The notes under the pieces: model-generated
Databases searched by the model: none
Told to the model about the DNA's origin: nothing
Seen by the model: the letters and a program-made list of their open reading frames with translations, nothing else
Made by a program: the position numbers and the translations under genes
In this document: in pieces, positions 36,801 through 45,949 of the stretch
How positions within the stretch are numbered: position 1 is the first letter of the stretch
Layout of the letters: each line of letters begins with the position of its first letter
NCBI GenBank assembly: GCA_037903475.1
Contig: JBAJFG010000005.1
Coordinates: 1,785,452-1,849,451 of the forward strand
Reading direction: 5' to 3'
DNA: 64,000 nucleotides
Source: Ancylostoma caninum
Taxonomy: Eukaryota; Nematoda; Chromadorea; Rhabditida; Ancylostomatidae

Positions 36801-39800
36801 TTTGTTCCCTATGTAAAGAAGAGTTGGAAACTGGTTGAACGAAGACGTGCTGTAAATCCGTTTTCGTCATCATCACGGGAGCACATTCTGAGACGTGCCG
36901 CTTTTTGGGACGCTCCACCTCTCAACGTCCCAGTGCATGAACTTATGTGTAGCATCGCATGAAAAGACACAAACAGCAGCCAAACTGCTCCATTCACATT
37001 TTAACACCAGTTGTATGTGAGGATGATGTCGTTCTGAGGCGTTTAATTTCCAGGATAGCGAATGTGGTTCGAAAACAGGCGCCGTTTCTGAAAATGTATT
37101 CCGAGTATACCAACAATTACGACAGGGCCACGAAAGTCTTTGAAGAGATGAAGAAAAAGAAGAAATTCGCCGATGTTGTTCGTGAGATCGAGGTGAATTG
37201 GAGGATTTTCCATCTCCACTCCACAAATTCGCTCTGCACTAATTTCCGACGAGTGTTTAGAAGCTTCCGGAATGCGAAGGTCTGCCGCTCAGTCACCACT
37301 TGATATGCCCAGTTCAAAGAGTGATGCGATATCAGTTGCTGCTACAGGTATTTTTTATTACTTTATGGGTGAGCCTTGAATCTTCATCCTAATTTCACCT
37401 GCGACCTTGAAGCGCGAGCCTACGTGGTGCATTCTTTGCTGATGAGTGGTGTGGTAACTTAATTTATGGTGCTGCTGGCTAGACCTTGGACGTGGTTCAA
37501 AAAGTTTCGAAGCCACAGACCAAAACATAAATTTTCAACTCGAGTTTAGGTTCCAACCGTAAGTTTGGCTCAAGTATGAGCAACCTTCGACCGCCACTGG
37601 ATGACGATTCCAGATCCTTTTTCTTCGGCTCCTGTAGGAGGTTCCAGATCGCAATATTTTTTGACATCACTCCGTTCCCGCTCCCGACTTTGCCATTTGC
37701 CATATGGAATTTTTATGACCAGAAAAATGAAATTTTCCTAAATCGTGTGAACGTTGAGCTAAAATTTCTCACCACTTCCAATTTGCCGTTACGTACCGTT
37801 TGTTGTGTAAGGTAGCAACCAGCATTTCTGTGAAATTCTGCCACAATATGACGTTTACTCGAGAAATCTATATCAAACCGTGCCAACGGGTTACCCATCC
37901 AGAAGCGCGTATCCCCATGAACTTGCAACTTTCAAAGTTTCAGTAAAAATTGAAGTGACGGTATGGGGAAGGATCCTACTTCGTGGTATTAGCGGGCACA
38001 ATTCTAGTTCTTAGGCGTAAATATTTTGGCGATTTGCCTCTTTTCTATTCAATTAACCTCACTTTTACCTGAGGGCTTGCAATGCGTGAGGCGGCATGAG
38101 GCGGCGTGAGGCAATTGGCACTGCGTAGGCGACCCCACCGTAGCTTTTGCGCGTGCGTGGCTTTATACGTACATAAGAAAAGCTTCTCACAAACCAGCCC
38201 CCCCCCCCTATTTCAGAGTTTTTTGAGCCACCAACAATGCTTCAAATTTTCAGATTTTTTTTAAACTTCGTTTACTAATAACCGACACTAGTTACTGTAA
38301 CTTTCTGATTGAAGAAAAACATGAAGTATCGAGGCTTGTGGAGCGGAAGGATTCCACACAAATTCACCTGTTGCTCTGGTTCATTCACTTCTATGAGAGT
38401 GACCTCACTTATCTTCAATTGCAGGAGTACAAGAAGCAACTAAACGAGACTGATGCGGACTACGAAGACACGGCGGCTGCACTTCAGCTAGTTCTCCAGG
38501 CCGCTTCTCACGCTAATGAGATGATGAAGAAACTGGTAATTTCATTTCCAATAATTTAGCAGCTGCCTCTTTTTCAAAGTGCAGAGGAAGAAACGCAAAT
38601 CGCATTTGTCTCTACCTTTCCCTGACCTTTCCCTTAGAAATGGGAAGTCGAATATGTCCGCCTTGTGATTTCCGTGATGCGATTGTTGCTGTCTCCAAAT
38701 CTTTCACTGTTCTTTTCGTTATGCAATTTTAGTGAACAATTTGTCATTGATACATTGCAGGATGGCTTCGGTAAAGTGATCGAAGTCCAGGAACAGCTTG
38801 GCAACTCTATCTCGCTTGTCTCACCTGGCAGGGAATTGTTGAAGACGGGAACACTGCAGGTAAATTATCTCCTGATTCTTAAGGGCAGTGAGTTATCTCG
38901 TTTGTTAGGTAGTAGATGTCACCGACTCGAGATCTCCTCACCACGCTGATTCCAATGATGTACGTCAAAACCCATAAAAATGACGAAAACCCCATCCTCG
39001 GAGGGGTTGAAGCTCCACTTCACGGACCACTTAGGCGGAGCGGTCCGTGACTGTGCTGGCTGCCCGCCGCGACTGCAGCATTGGCCGACACGTTAGGACG
39101 CGTCCGATCGATAAGATCAACGGCTTCACTTGTCCACAAGGCTCGACAGACTGTTCCAAACCCCATCCCAAAAAAAACGTTTGAATAACAGGATTAAAGA
39201 CCGTTTTGTAACATTTTATGTATATTGTTGGATTCAGCACATCGAGCAGATTCAGAATCCTATAAAATTTCAAACACGAGAACGAGATGTTACACTGCCT
39301 TTAAGCCGTTGGAAGCCATCCAATGATTGAAAAGTTACTTTGCTCCACTCAGCCCAATTATTTTTGTTCCGTGCCCCGGATTTTACCTTGACTTCGTGAT
39401 TGCCCAATTTTTTTTTCTGGAAATCGTGCTACCTTCAATACTTTTTTTTACTGGGGCTCAAAATATTCAGCTGAAAAATTACTAACTTATTGGAAATGAA
39501 AATGGTTAGCTGAATCTAGTGAATGAATGAATTTAATATATCTTATGTTACTTCCACACAAATTTCATGCCAGCTACGTAATGAATTCAATGACGTTAGG
39601 TTTTTATTCTGGCTGCATCACTGAAAAACAGGACAAACATATTACTGTTGTACTCGGTGTATTTACCGTTTTTTTGCCTTTAGAAAATCTCCTCGACAAC
39701 TGAGAAGACCGAGGAAAGAACAGTTTTCCTTTTCAACGATCTCATTCTTCTTGCCGGTGAACGCAAAATGATTGGCCTCGGCAAATATCGGTTGCGAGCC

Positions 39801-42800
39801 GTGTTCCATGCGTGTCACACACAGGTCAGTTTCTCGCAAGCGCTAGAGCCCTTCTTTTTGGAAATTTTCTGGGTTCGCTAAAAAATTGTGGCATTCCAGA
39901 TCTGCGAAGGGGACAATCTGGAGCGCGAGCACTCATTCTACATAAGAGGCTCTGACGGAAATGGGCCATCTCGATGTGTGGAGTTGTACACAGGTGATTT
40001 TTTTTATTCATCAAAACCTCCTTCTTGGACGAAAACATGGCACTACCTATTCAACTCCTTCTTCACAGAAATTCAAGCAGTTTTTTTTTTGTGGAAACCT
40101 AGGCTAAGATAGTTATTTAGTGAGGTGACTGCGGAAATCATTCCGGGGTGGTAGTAAACCTACCAAAACTGTCAGTTAACGATGAAGGTTAACTGGCAGC
40201 TAACTCCCATCTTACGGGGAACTTCGGGAGAGGTAATGTAGACTCCATTGGCCTGAACATGGTTCTCTAAGTGCATTGCTTGGAAACTACGACAAAACGG
40301 GGATCGAACTTTCAGGTAAACTCACAGATCGAAATTGAACTGTGAGCTCCCTTTCACGCTGAAGTTGCTGCCATTATGAAACGACGAGGACACGGGTAGC
40401 GAAAGAATGTGCGGCGCGCGAGACGCAGACGGCGGCCTCGTCGTTTCGCGAAAACCTCCTCCAAGGACTTTTTGCTCATGGTTCGGGTTCATCGTTGGAG
40501 CCAGTCGAGCGTGCACTGACTCCTTTTCGGTGTAGACGCATTTCCGGGTACATCCAACTGATCGACTGATTTTGACAGCTGAGCCCTACACCTTCCCAGA
40601 TCAAATCCTATATATTTTATGGGTGCGGAATCACATTTTTGAGCTGAACACATCAATGTTAGGTTATGCGGGAAGACATACACTGGCCGCTGGTGTTATA
40701 TTGATCACGTAGGTTTCGTTAACACTGGAATCTATGGTTCAGAGGTATGTCAGCATACCTCGAGGACAGTGGGTGTTCCACATGTTCGAAACCTCCAAGG
40801 GTCGAAAGGTTTTGCAAAGGGCTCACCATTCAAAGACCACGGTTGTCAGTTAGCTCGTAGCTTATTAATGTTGCAAACCAGAGCTGGCAGTTTACCGCGA
40901 CCTTCTACTCATCGTTCTGTTGCCGTTCCAGGAGGTTTACTGCCACCTCTGATTTTCTCAACCATTGCTATGGAATTACTATGAAATATTACCCCAAGAA
41001 ATAAGGAAGAAGCATGCTTCCGGAGGCAAGATGGCCGCGTTCTTCAAAATAATGAAGATCCAGGTCACCCATGTATTTTATAAATTTTTGAGCAGAAGCT
41101 ATGTAGCTTCAAAACCCTATTTTTTAAATCACTTCATCATCTATGTACAATCATGTTTTGGTGCTCTACTCTTCTGGATGTTACAAGGAGAAAAAAAGGA
41201 ATTTGTGATGAAGACGTTTCAGACACTCAGAAAGACAAGAACGACTGGGTGGAGAGCATATGCGCAGTGATTGAAGATTGTCGAGCTAATTCGGCCACGT
41301 TTGGCGGTAGCGTTGTAAGTTTTCGGAGGTTTACTCCAACTACGATTGTTTGTTTGATGGTAACTGGATTTAATTGCAGAAATCTTCCCTCTGTGAGACC
41401 AACAATAACCATGCTGAGAGCCGAAACTGTGCTGATTGTGATTCTGAGTTCAGGTGAGCCAATTTCTGGAAAGCATAAATTAATAAATAGTAATGATAGT
41501 ATTATAAGTGTGCAGCGGGACTAATGCAACTGCTGTTTCTCTCTTGATTCGCCGACCAAATTTTTTCGAGTAATAATGGAGCGACCAACTCACCCTGTCA
41601 GGCTTTCTTAAAGTTTTGTCCTGTCTCAAGACTAGATGACATTCTGATTAATACAGTTTCTACTTGGTCTAAGATGTGATCCTACAACAACGATAACACT
41701 GTAAAAATAGATAGCTCCTTATAAGTAAAATTAAGTACACCCCCTCTCCCCCCCCCCCCGCTCTCTCCCTCCCTCCTTCCCCACCATCACCGCCACAGAT
41801 CCGGTATAGACAAAGTTAACGTTCTCCACATTGTACTACCACAGCTGAAATAATGCCGCATTTTGTAGTATTGCTGAAGTTTGTACTAGGTTATTTATAG
41901 AGCTGGCCCTTGACATGCACTTACTAGTGGAACCAAACCTCTCCTTTAGCTCCATTTTCAGCCTCTTCTATCGTGGAATAAAGTGCGGAAAGTGCAAACG
42001 AAAGCTGTGCAAGAAGTGCTTTGGACGATATCGCACAGAAAGCAAGAACAATCGCATCTGTGAGCCGTGTGTGAAAAATATGGTAAGCTCCATATGATCT
42101 TCACACACTGTGTTAACCTACTATTGCAACTATAACAGCGTACAAGGGTCACAATTATGATATGGGTCATAATTCTAGGTCTGTAATAATTATCAAACAA
42201 AGTGGTACATAGAATTTCTACACGATTTGGAGCGGTGTCATAAAACTAGTGTGTCTTGTCTCACATTGAACGAAAGCTAACAATTCATCCTGAGATATTC
42301 TCCATCAGCTTAGGCCCTGAGACGCTGAGTAAGGTCGTTAACTGCGATACGCAAGTGGTTTGGGTTCAAGCCTCCATTTTCGAAGTACTTACCTAAGAAA
42401 TGCAAATTCATATGAGGTCCAAAGGAAGTATGTGACCCAACTTCGCGCGTCGCTAACACCGACGTTGATGCTTTCACCTTGGGTAACCCAATGAAGCATC
42501 CCGGCCCTTGTAATCCTGATTTTTGATGCTAGTATGTCTCGTGATTGAATTAAATGGGAAAATTTTTTCTGCTTCATCTGGTTCTCGATCCAGCATTTTG
42601 TTAAGGTCTATATTATTGTACGTTACATTATCTAGTACGCAATAGCTGTCTAGAAAGCAATAATTTGTTTTAGTCTACTAAAGATTAAAGCCATCACGGT
42701 CTACCTAGTTCTCCAAGTTATGAACTTTCCAGGGCTATGAGACCATAAGACGTTCAGCGTCCGCTCAGTCGAACGTCAGACAAAACGTTCTTGCTGTGCC

Positions 42801-43234
42801 AGCCCAAGGAAAAGGTGTTCTACATGCGAGCAGGGTCAAGGTCAGCGCGATTTTTCAAATTTATAGTGCCTCCGAAAGCAAAGCAATTTCCATTTTAGTT
42901 CCGTGGTTCCCTGGGTAAGACGTTCGAACGGTATTTCGTGGTTCGTAACGACTTCTGTCTCTACTCCTACAATACGTGTGATGTAAGTGATACTAACTAT
43001 CAAAGAATCTTTGTCAGACACACATGACTGTTCCAGGACGACTGTGCGCTAGCAATGCTGCCGCTGCCAGGTTGTGAGGTGAAGCTGTGTGGCGAACGGT
43101 TCACGTTCTCGCTTCGTGTTGGATCTCGTAGGATGTACACGGTGACGGTAGAGGACGAGCAGAATCAGCTGCGGTGGATGGCCGTGCTGGACCTCGCCGC
43201 CAACGCACAGCTTCAGCAGGGTGCCGAGAATTGA
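15819..43234 (+). CDS. exc-5: FGD/EXC-5-type RhoGEF (DH-PH-FYVE-like-PH), 22 exons, 789 aa
   Basis: Exons: 15819-15932, 18819-18923, 25212-25379, 27023-27101, 27478-27550, 33971-34055, 34174-34262, 34323-34419, 34486-34557, 34632-34771, 37054-37192, 37261-37347, 38425-38535, 38761-38859, 39684-39824, 39900-39993, 41223-41314, 41380-41453, 41962-42082, 42733-42840, 42899-42982, 43037-43234. All junctions are GT-AG, phases agree throughout, and the total of 2370 nt gives 789 residues and a TGA. The family is a guanine-nucleotide exchange factor for Cdc42-type GTPases, acting on cortical actin; in C. elegans EXC-5 keeps the excretory canal tube narrow. Residues 1 to about 290 are unrecognised, with an acidic run (EEETEDDD). 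They are followed by DH, PH, a cysteine-rich finger and a second PH. The start ATG opens a 38-codon exon ending at a good donor (GAG|GTGAGC); a TTCCAG at 15769-15774 could be a trans-splice acceptor. Least certain are the exon 5 acceptor (27478 or 27490) and whether the first four exons belong to every transcript. The symbol is by architecture, so orthology is inferred. Confidence 0.85.
15933..18818 (+). other. Intron 1 of the RhoGEF gene
   Basis: A 2.9-kb intron between the first exon and the exon at 18819. It contains the (TATAG)n array and, at about 16671-16715, one copy of a dispersed motif with an ATTGG-like/CCAAT pair. I found no other coding segment. The short frames at 15944-16132 and 16623-16856 show no domain. 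Confidence 0.6.
16436..16576. repeat. (TATAG)n pentanucleotide array
   Basis: The unit TATAG is repeated in near-perfect register from about 16453 to 16552 (roughly 20 copies), with degenerate units on either side. The - strand reads as an open frame of Tyr, Thr, Ile and Leu repeats only because the 15-bp triple unit has no stop. It is a polymorphic microsatellite candidate, not a gene. Confidence 0.95.
23985..24163. repeat. 179-bp foldback (inverted-repeat) element
   Basis: Both ends read ATATATGATGCTGC inward, and the arms match along about 75 bp with small gaps. The shared inner block is GTGGCCACAATC, followed by the AACCGTT region on one side and its reverse complement on the other. The central spacer is about 22 bp around CATCGTTTCATTCTC. 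It is a MITE-like palindrome inside RhoGEF intron 2. No target duplication is clear. Confidence 0.8.
24888..24966. repeat. 79-nt imperfect hairpin
   Basis: The left arm (24888-24918) and right arm (24938-24966) pair over about 28 of 31 positions. The inner 20 bp (GCCAAATTACACGGAATTTT with its complement) has a single mismatch, and the loop is 19 nt. It could be the remains of a small inverted-repeat element or a pre-miRNA-like structure; the sequence alone does not decide. Confidence 0.65.
27659..28618 (+). mobile_element. Non-autonomous Helitron, 960 bp
   Basis: The left end is TCTGTATATATAAAAGTC, preceded by A. The right end is a short hairpin (ACCCG ... CGGGT, at 28590-28607) followed after a few bases by CTGCAGCTAG and then T. 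TC at the 5' end, a hairpin plus CTRR at the 3' end and insertion between A and T are the Helitron hallmarks. There is no RepHel helicase, so the copy is non-autonomous. Most of the interior is five tandem copies of a unit of about 117 bp. The element lies in intron 5 of the RhoGEF gene, in the same orientation as the gene. Confidence 0.85.
27800..28400. repeat. 117-bp tandem repeat inside the Helitron, five copies
   Basis: The marker GGGGTTTCTCAATACGCTGA starts at 27892, 28009, 28125, 28242 and, slightly changed, 28359, giving spacings of 117, 116, 117 and 117 bp. Each unit also holds TTGATTTATTGATTTTATCG and a CGCTCGGGGACGGACAAGG-like block. Open frames on both strands across it are repeat artefacts. 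Confidence 0.92.
30381..30985. mobile_element. piggyBac-like MITE flanked by TTAA, 605 bp
   Basis: TTAA at 30377-30380 is followed by CCCATTGACGACTGCGC. The far end is the inverted partner GCGCGGTCGCCAATGGG followed by TTAA at 30986-30989. A TTAA target duplication with a CCC-starting inverted repeat is the piggyBac pattern. The element encodes no transposase. A 24-bp perfect palindrome (30949-30972) lies just inside the right end. It sits in RhoGEF intron 5. Confidence 0.8.
30949..30972. repeat. 24-bp perfect palindrome
   Basis: GCGCGGCTCACC is followed directly by its reverse complement GGTGAGCCGCGC, with no spacer. It forms the subterminal part of the TTAA-flanked MITE. Confidence 0.95.
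34486..38859 (+). other. DH (RhoGEF catalytic) domain exons of the RhoGEF gene
   Basis: Six exons and the start of a seventh (34486, 34632, 37054, 37261, 38425 and 38761) build the helical DH domain, about residues 294-510. Conserved region 1 is visible as AAKELVDSEQRYVDKLRLL, and conserved region 3 as LICPVQRVMRYQLLLQEYKK, which in the family contacts the GTPase switch regions. The end helix runs into GFGKVIEVQEQLG, typical of the DH-PH linker of FGD proteins. All family hallmarks are intact, so exchange activity is expected. Confidence 0.85.
35046..35926. mobile_element. 881-bp element with mariner-type inverted repeats in intron 10
   Basis: The left end CAGGGTGGTCCAAAATTACG is matched by the right end CGTAATTTTGGACCACCCTG, a perfect 20-bp terminal inverted repeat that continues as GGAGACA. 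TA precedes the left end; TG follows the right end, so one target copy is changed or the boundary is off by a base or two. No intact transposase is present. Short - strand frames inside may be decayed transposase. It lies between the RhoGEF exons at 34632 and 37054. Confidence 0.75.
38761..41314 (+). other. First PH domain exons of the RhoGEF gene
   Basis: Exons at 38761, 39684, 39900 and 41223 encode a typical FGD PH1: VSPGRELLKTGTLQ, then TVFLFNDLILLAGER, and the C-terminal helix NDWVESICAVIEDC with the conserved Trp. In the family this domain binds membrane phosphoinositides and packs against DH. The 41223 exon uses the third of three possible frames in that region and was fixed by phase and by the Trp-containing helix. 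Confidence 0.82.
41380..42082 (+). other. FYVE-like zinc finger exons of the RhoGEF gene
   Basis: Two exons (41380-41453 and 41962-42082) encode four CxxC pairs: CADC, CGKC, CKKC and CEPC. The spacing suits the two-zinc FYVE fold, and the last pair sits in RICEPC, as in the family's RVCxxC. The PI3P-binding parts are missing: there is no WxxD ahead of the first pair, and the basic RR/KHHCRxCG motif reads RGIKCGKC. Zinc binding should be retained; binding of PI3P is doubtful. Confidence 0.82.
42733..43234 (+). other. Second PH domain exons of the RhoGEF gene
   Basis: The exon at 42733 is a linker with no recognisable motif. The exons at 42899 and 43037 give the second PH: FRGSLGKTFERYFVVRNDFCLYSY for the first strands, a middle strand RFTFSLRVGSRRMYTVT, and a final helix with the conserved Trp in NQLRWMAVLDLAANA. 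The protein ends ten residues later at TGA 43232-43234. Confidence 0.82.
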
Positions 43235-43683
43235 TTTATTTTCCATTGTCGAGTTCCGTTTGTGATTTGAAGAGTCATGTTCATGTCAGTCCCGAGGAGA
43301 TGCGGTGCATTTTTTATGTGCCCGTTCTGCAATTGCACCACATCCCCTCCAGTAACTCCTCTAAAACTACCTTGTCAGCCATAAAACACTCGAATACGAC
43401 GGTTATTGCTAATTGAGAGACTCGAGCTCAATGCATAGTTACAAGTCCTGTATAGTCCTATACTCAGTGCAATGTCCAGCCACACTGGCTGTGCTTCTAG
43501 TCACACCCATCGTTCAACCATATCATTGCTCGTTTGTTTGGAAGACATACATAAATGTGTGAAGAATTCCGGAATCTCTTCCATCTCACTTATTGGCTTC
43601 CTCGGCCTCCACCCCTGCGAATATTGTCCACCCCCTCTTTCCTCATTTGTGCCGCTCGAGTTGTACAAAATCATTGTGGTGTA

Positions 43684-43689
43684 AATAAA
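43684..43689 (+). terminator. Polyadenylation signal of the RhoGEF gene
   Basis: AATAAA lies 450 nt after the stop codon and is the first exact signal in this direction that I noticed. It implies a 3' UTR of about 470 nt. Confidence 0.55.
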
Positions 43690-44515
43690 ATTATCAGGAT
43701 AGGTGTAGAATGAGGTGCTCTTGATATGAAGAGTTAACACAAATTCTCTATAGGATTAAAAATTGACTCCATACTCCATGTGAAGTGTGACACCCTGCGC
43801 CGCCATTGTTCAGGCTAAGAGTACAGTTCTAGAATGTGCTTGCGCATGTCTTGGCGTCTGTGAACGCTCGGTGGATACCGATTTTACGATTGCCCGTTCA
43901 TAAATCACCAATGAACACGACCACTGCTTCCGGGCAGCCTCAAACGCCAACACACCCGCAAGCGAAAGCGTTTCCAAGAACTCTGCTCTCAATCTCAGAT
44001 GACAGTGATTTCAATGCATATCGATTAGTGATGGGTTGTGCCGCGGCGACACAAGCAATTATCCACCAAAATGCTGATGGGTTGTGCCGCGGCGACACAA
44101 GCAATTATCCACCAAAATGCAAGCTCTATAGTAGCAACCAGAAGTTGCTTCAAAATGGCTTTTTTACTCGAGTATGTTCTATTCTCAGCATTACACTGAA
44201 GAACATTTTTTCCTAAAAACTGCAACTATCGGCTACCACCTACCCACCTCTCTGTTTATCCTCTACCTAATCTACACGCCGGAAAGCTATTCCAGCAAAT
44301 GACGGTTGACGCTTACGTGGAAATAGTGCAAATCCCAATGAATTACCAGAGGATGCATCGAAGGGATGTACGTTCGGATTCCTACAGGAGTCTGCTAGAT
44401 TACCTGGCTGGCGAAAACCGAATTAACCTTCCTTCACCGCACATCGTTAGCCATAGGGACTTTTATATGTCCTGCCTTAGTCTACGCTGGCCCCAAGATT
44501 GGTGGCGAATATCTA
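43690..44515. other. Spacer between the RhoGEF gene and mariner copy 2
   Basis: No gene is supported here. The only structured item is the 46-bp tandem duplication at 44029-44120. A 126-codon + frame at 43836-44216 runs through that duplication and has no recognisable domain. Confidence 0.55.
44029..44120. repeat. 46-bp perfect tandem duplication
   Basis: Two identical 46-bp units (44029-44074 and 44075-44120) begin TGATGGGTTGTGCCGCGGCG. Perfect identity implies a recent event. Confidence 0.95.
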
Positions 44516-45400
44516 TTAGGGTGGTCAGAAAGTCTTGAGCCATTTTGGACTTTTTTTGCGCTTTATTTTATTACTCAGCCCACAGTGGAATTTGCTCAAC
44601 AATATAATAGCCACAGTTAGTCACTGCTGTGTCCCACCTAATGGGCCGGTCAGCGTTCCCCTTCTCCCAGAACTGGGAAGACTGGAAGCCAAAGAAATCG
44701 CTGACTTCCCTTCCAACATGGTCAACTTTGGTGAATTTTTTCTTAGCCAGGAATGCCTCGAGGGGATGAAATAAGTGACAGTCAGAAGTGGCAACGTCAG
44801 GAGAATACGGTAAGTGGGGAAGCGTGTCCCAACCCAGCTCCTCCTATTTTTCAGGGGTCCCTTAAGCAAAATGGGGCCTAGCGTCACCATGGCGTAGGTG
44901 TACAAAAAACTCGTCTTGGCCGTTTTTCTCAAACAGCATCCGCGACCTTTCGGAACTGATTGGCGTATGTGTTACTGATGACCTTGTATGTTTGCGGGAG
45001 CAGCCTACAATACGACATTCCTGGCGAATTCCAGAGGTAGCAAAGGAAACACTTGTTCGGGTGGGGGTGCGATTTGGTGGATCTTCTGCTCGACGGAGCC
45101 ACATGGTAAGATGTATGTTAGAATCGTAGAGGACACAACTCTCATCTCCAGTAAGCAGCTATTCCAGAAACTCCTTTCGGTGTGGTCAATGAAGGAAAAA
45201 CTGATCTTGGGTAGGAGGACCTCTTTTGGAATTGACGTCGTAATTAAAGTTAGGAAAGCCAATTCGGCTATATATGCCTATTATGGAGAAGCCCCAAGTT
45301 TGGCCTACGATTACCACATGGTAGCTCATGGGTACCGATCAATAATCAAAAGTTCTGGGACTTTCAAAAAAATCGGCTCAAGACTTTCTTGCCACCCTAA
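44516..45400 (-). mobile_element. Deleted mariner (bandit-like) element, copy 2
   Basis: The left end TTAGGGTGGTCAGAAAGTCT and right end AGACTTTCTTGCCACCCTAA are inverted repeats, flanked by TA at 44514-44515 and 45401-45402. The - strand holds decayed transposase: a GDE-like segment near 45150, MWLRRAEDPPNR, an HGDARPH segment near 44885 (the family's HDNARPH around the second catalytic Asp) and, in another frame, a YSPD-type segment. Stops and frameshifts separate them. As in the copy at 3458-4357, the N-terminal DNA-binding half is absent, giving 885 bp. Confidence 0.87.
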
Positions 45401-45513
45401 TATTATTTTGTCATTGTATAACAAAAGAGAATCCAATACAAAGAAGAAGAACAGCTCTTTTTGGCCTTCTTCGATCGCTAGCACAGCGTTGAAAATATAA
45501 AACAAATAATGGG

Positions 45514-45570
45514 AATGCTTCTTATCATGAAGCATTTGAAGTATTCAAGCATTTTATGATAAGAAGCACT
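45514..45570. repeat. 57-nt imperfect hairpin
   Basis: AATGCTTCTTATCAT pairs with ATGATAAGAAGCACT at the base, and TTGAA pairs with TTCAA next to a short loop. Several mismatches lie in the middle of the stem. It lies between mariner copy 2 and the 3' end of lipase A. Confidence 0.6.
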
Positions 45571-45925
45571 CCAAACATTTCATCCTTTTATCTCAGTCTT
45601 GTTTTTCAATGAAATTGTGCAAGAATTGGAGTTTATTTTTAACTTTTCGATTGAACCATTCGAAACACCCACCCATTTTATAATGACTAAATACTTGCCA
45701 GGTTTATTACTTATATTCATTATTATATTCATATGCCCCACGAACAATGATGAAAGGTAACAATATTGACATGAATATATGAGAATTTACAATGCGAGTT
45801 CCTAAACAATTGAGAATGATGTTCAGCTTTTTAAAGCGTTTTCATTTGTTGCTGTTAGGATTTCTCAAACTCTATTTGTTCTTTGTTTAATATTGTGCAG
45901 AGAAATTAGCTTTTCAACGTAAAAG

Positions 45926-45931
45926 TTTATT
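45926..45931 (-). terminator. Polyadenylation signal of lipase A
   Basis: The - strand reads AATAAA here, 18 nt past the stop codon of lipase A, an unusually short but common arrangement for compact nematode 3' UTRs. Confidence 0.7.
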
Positions 45932-45949
45932 CCTGCGCAAATACTAGTT

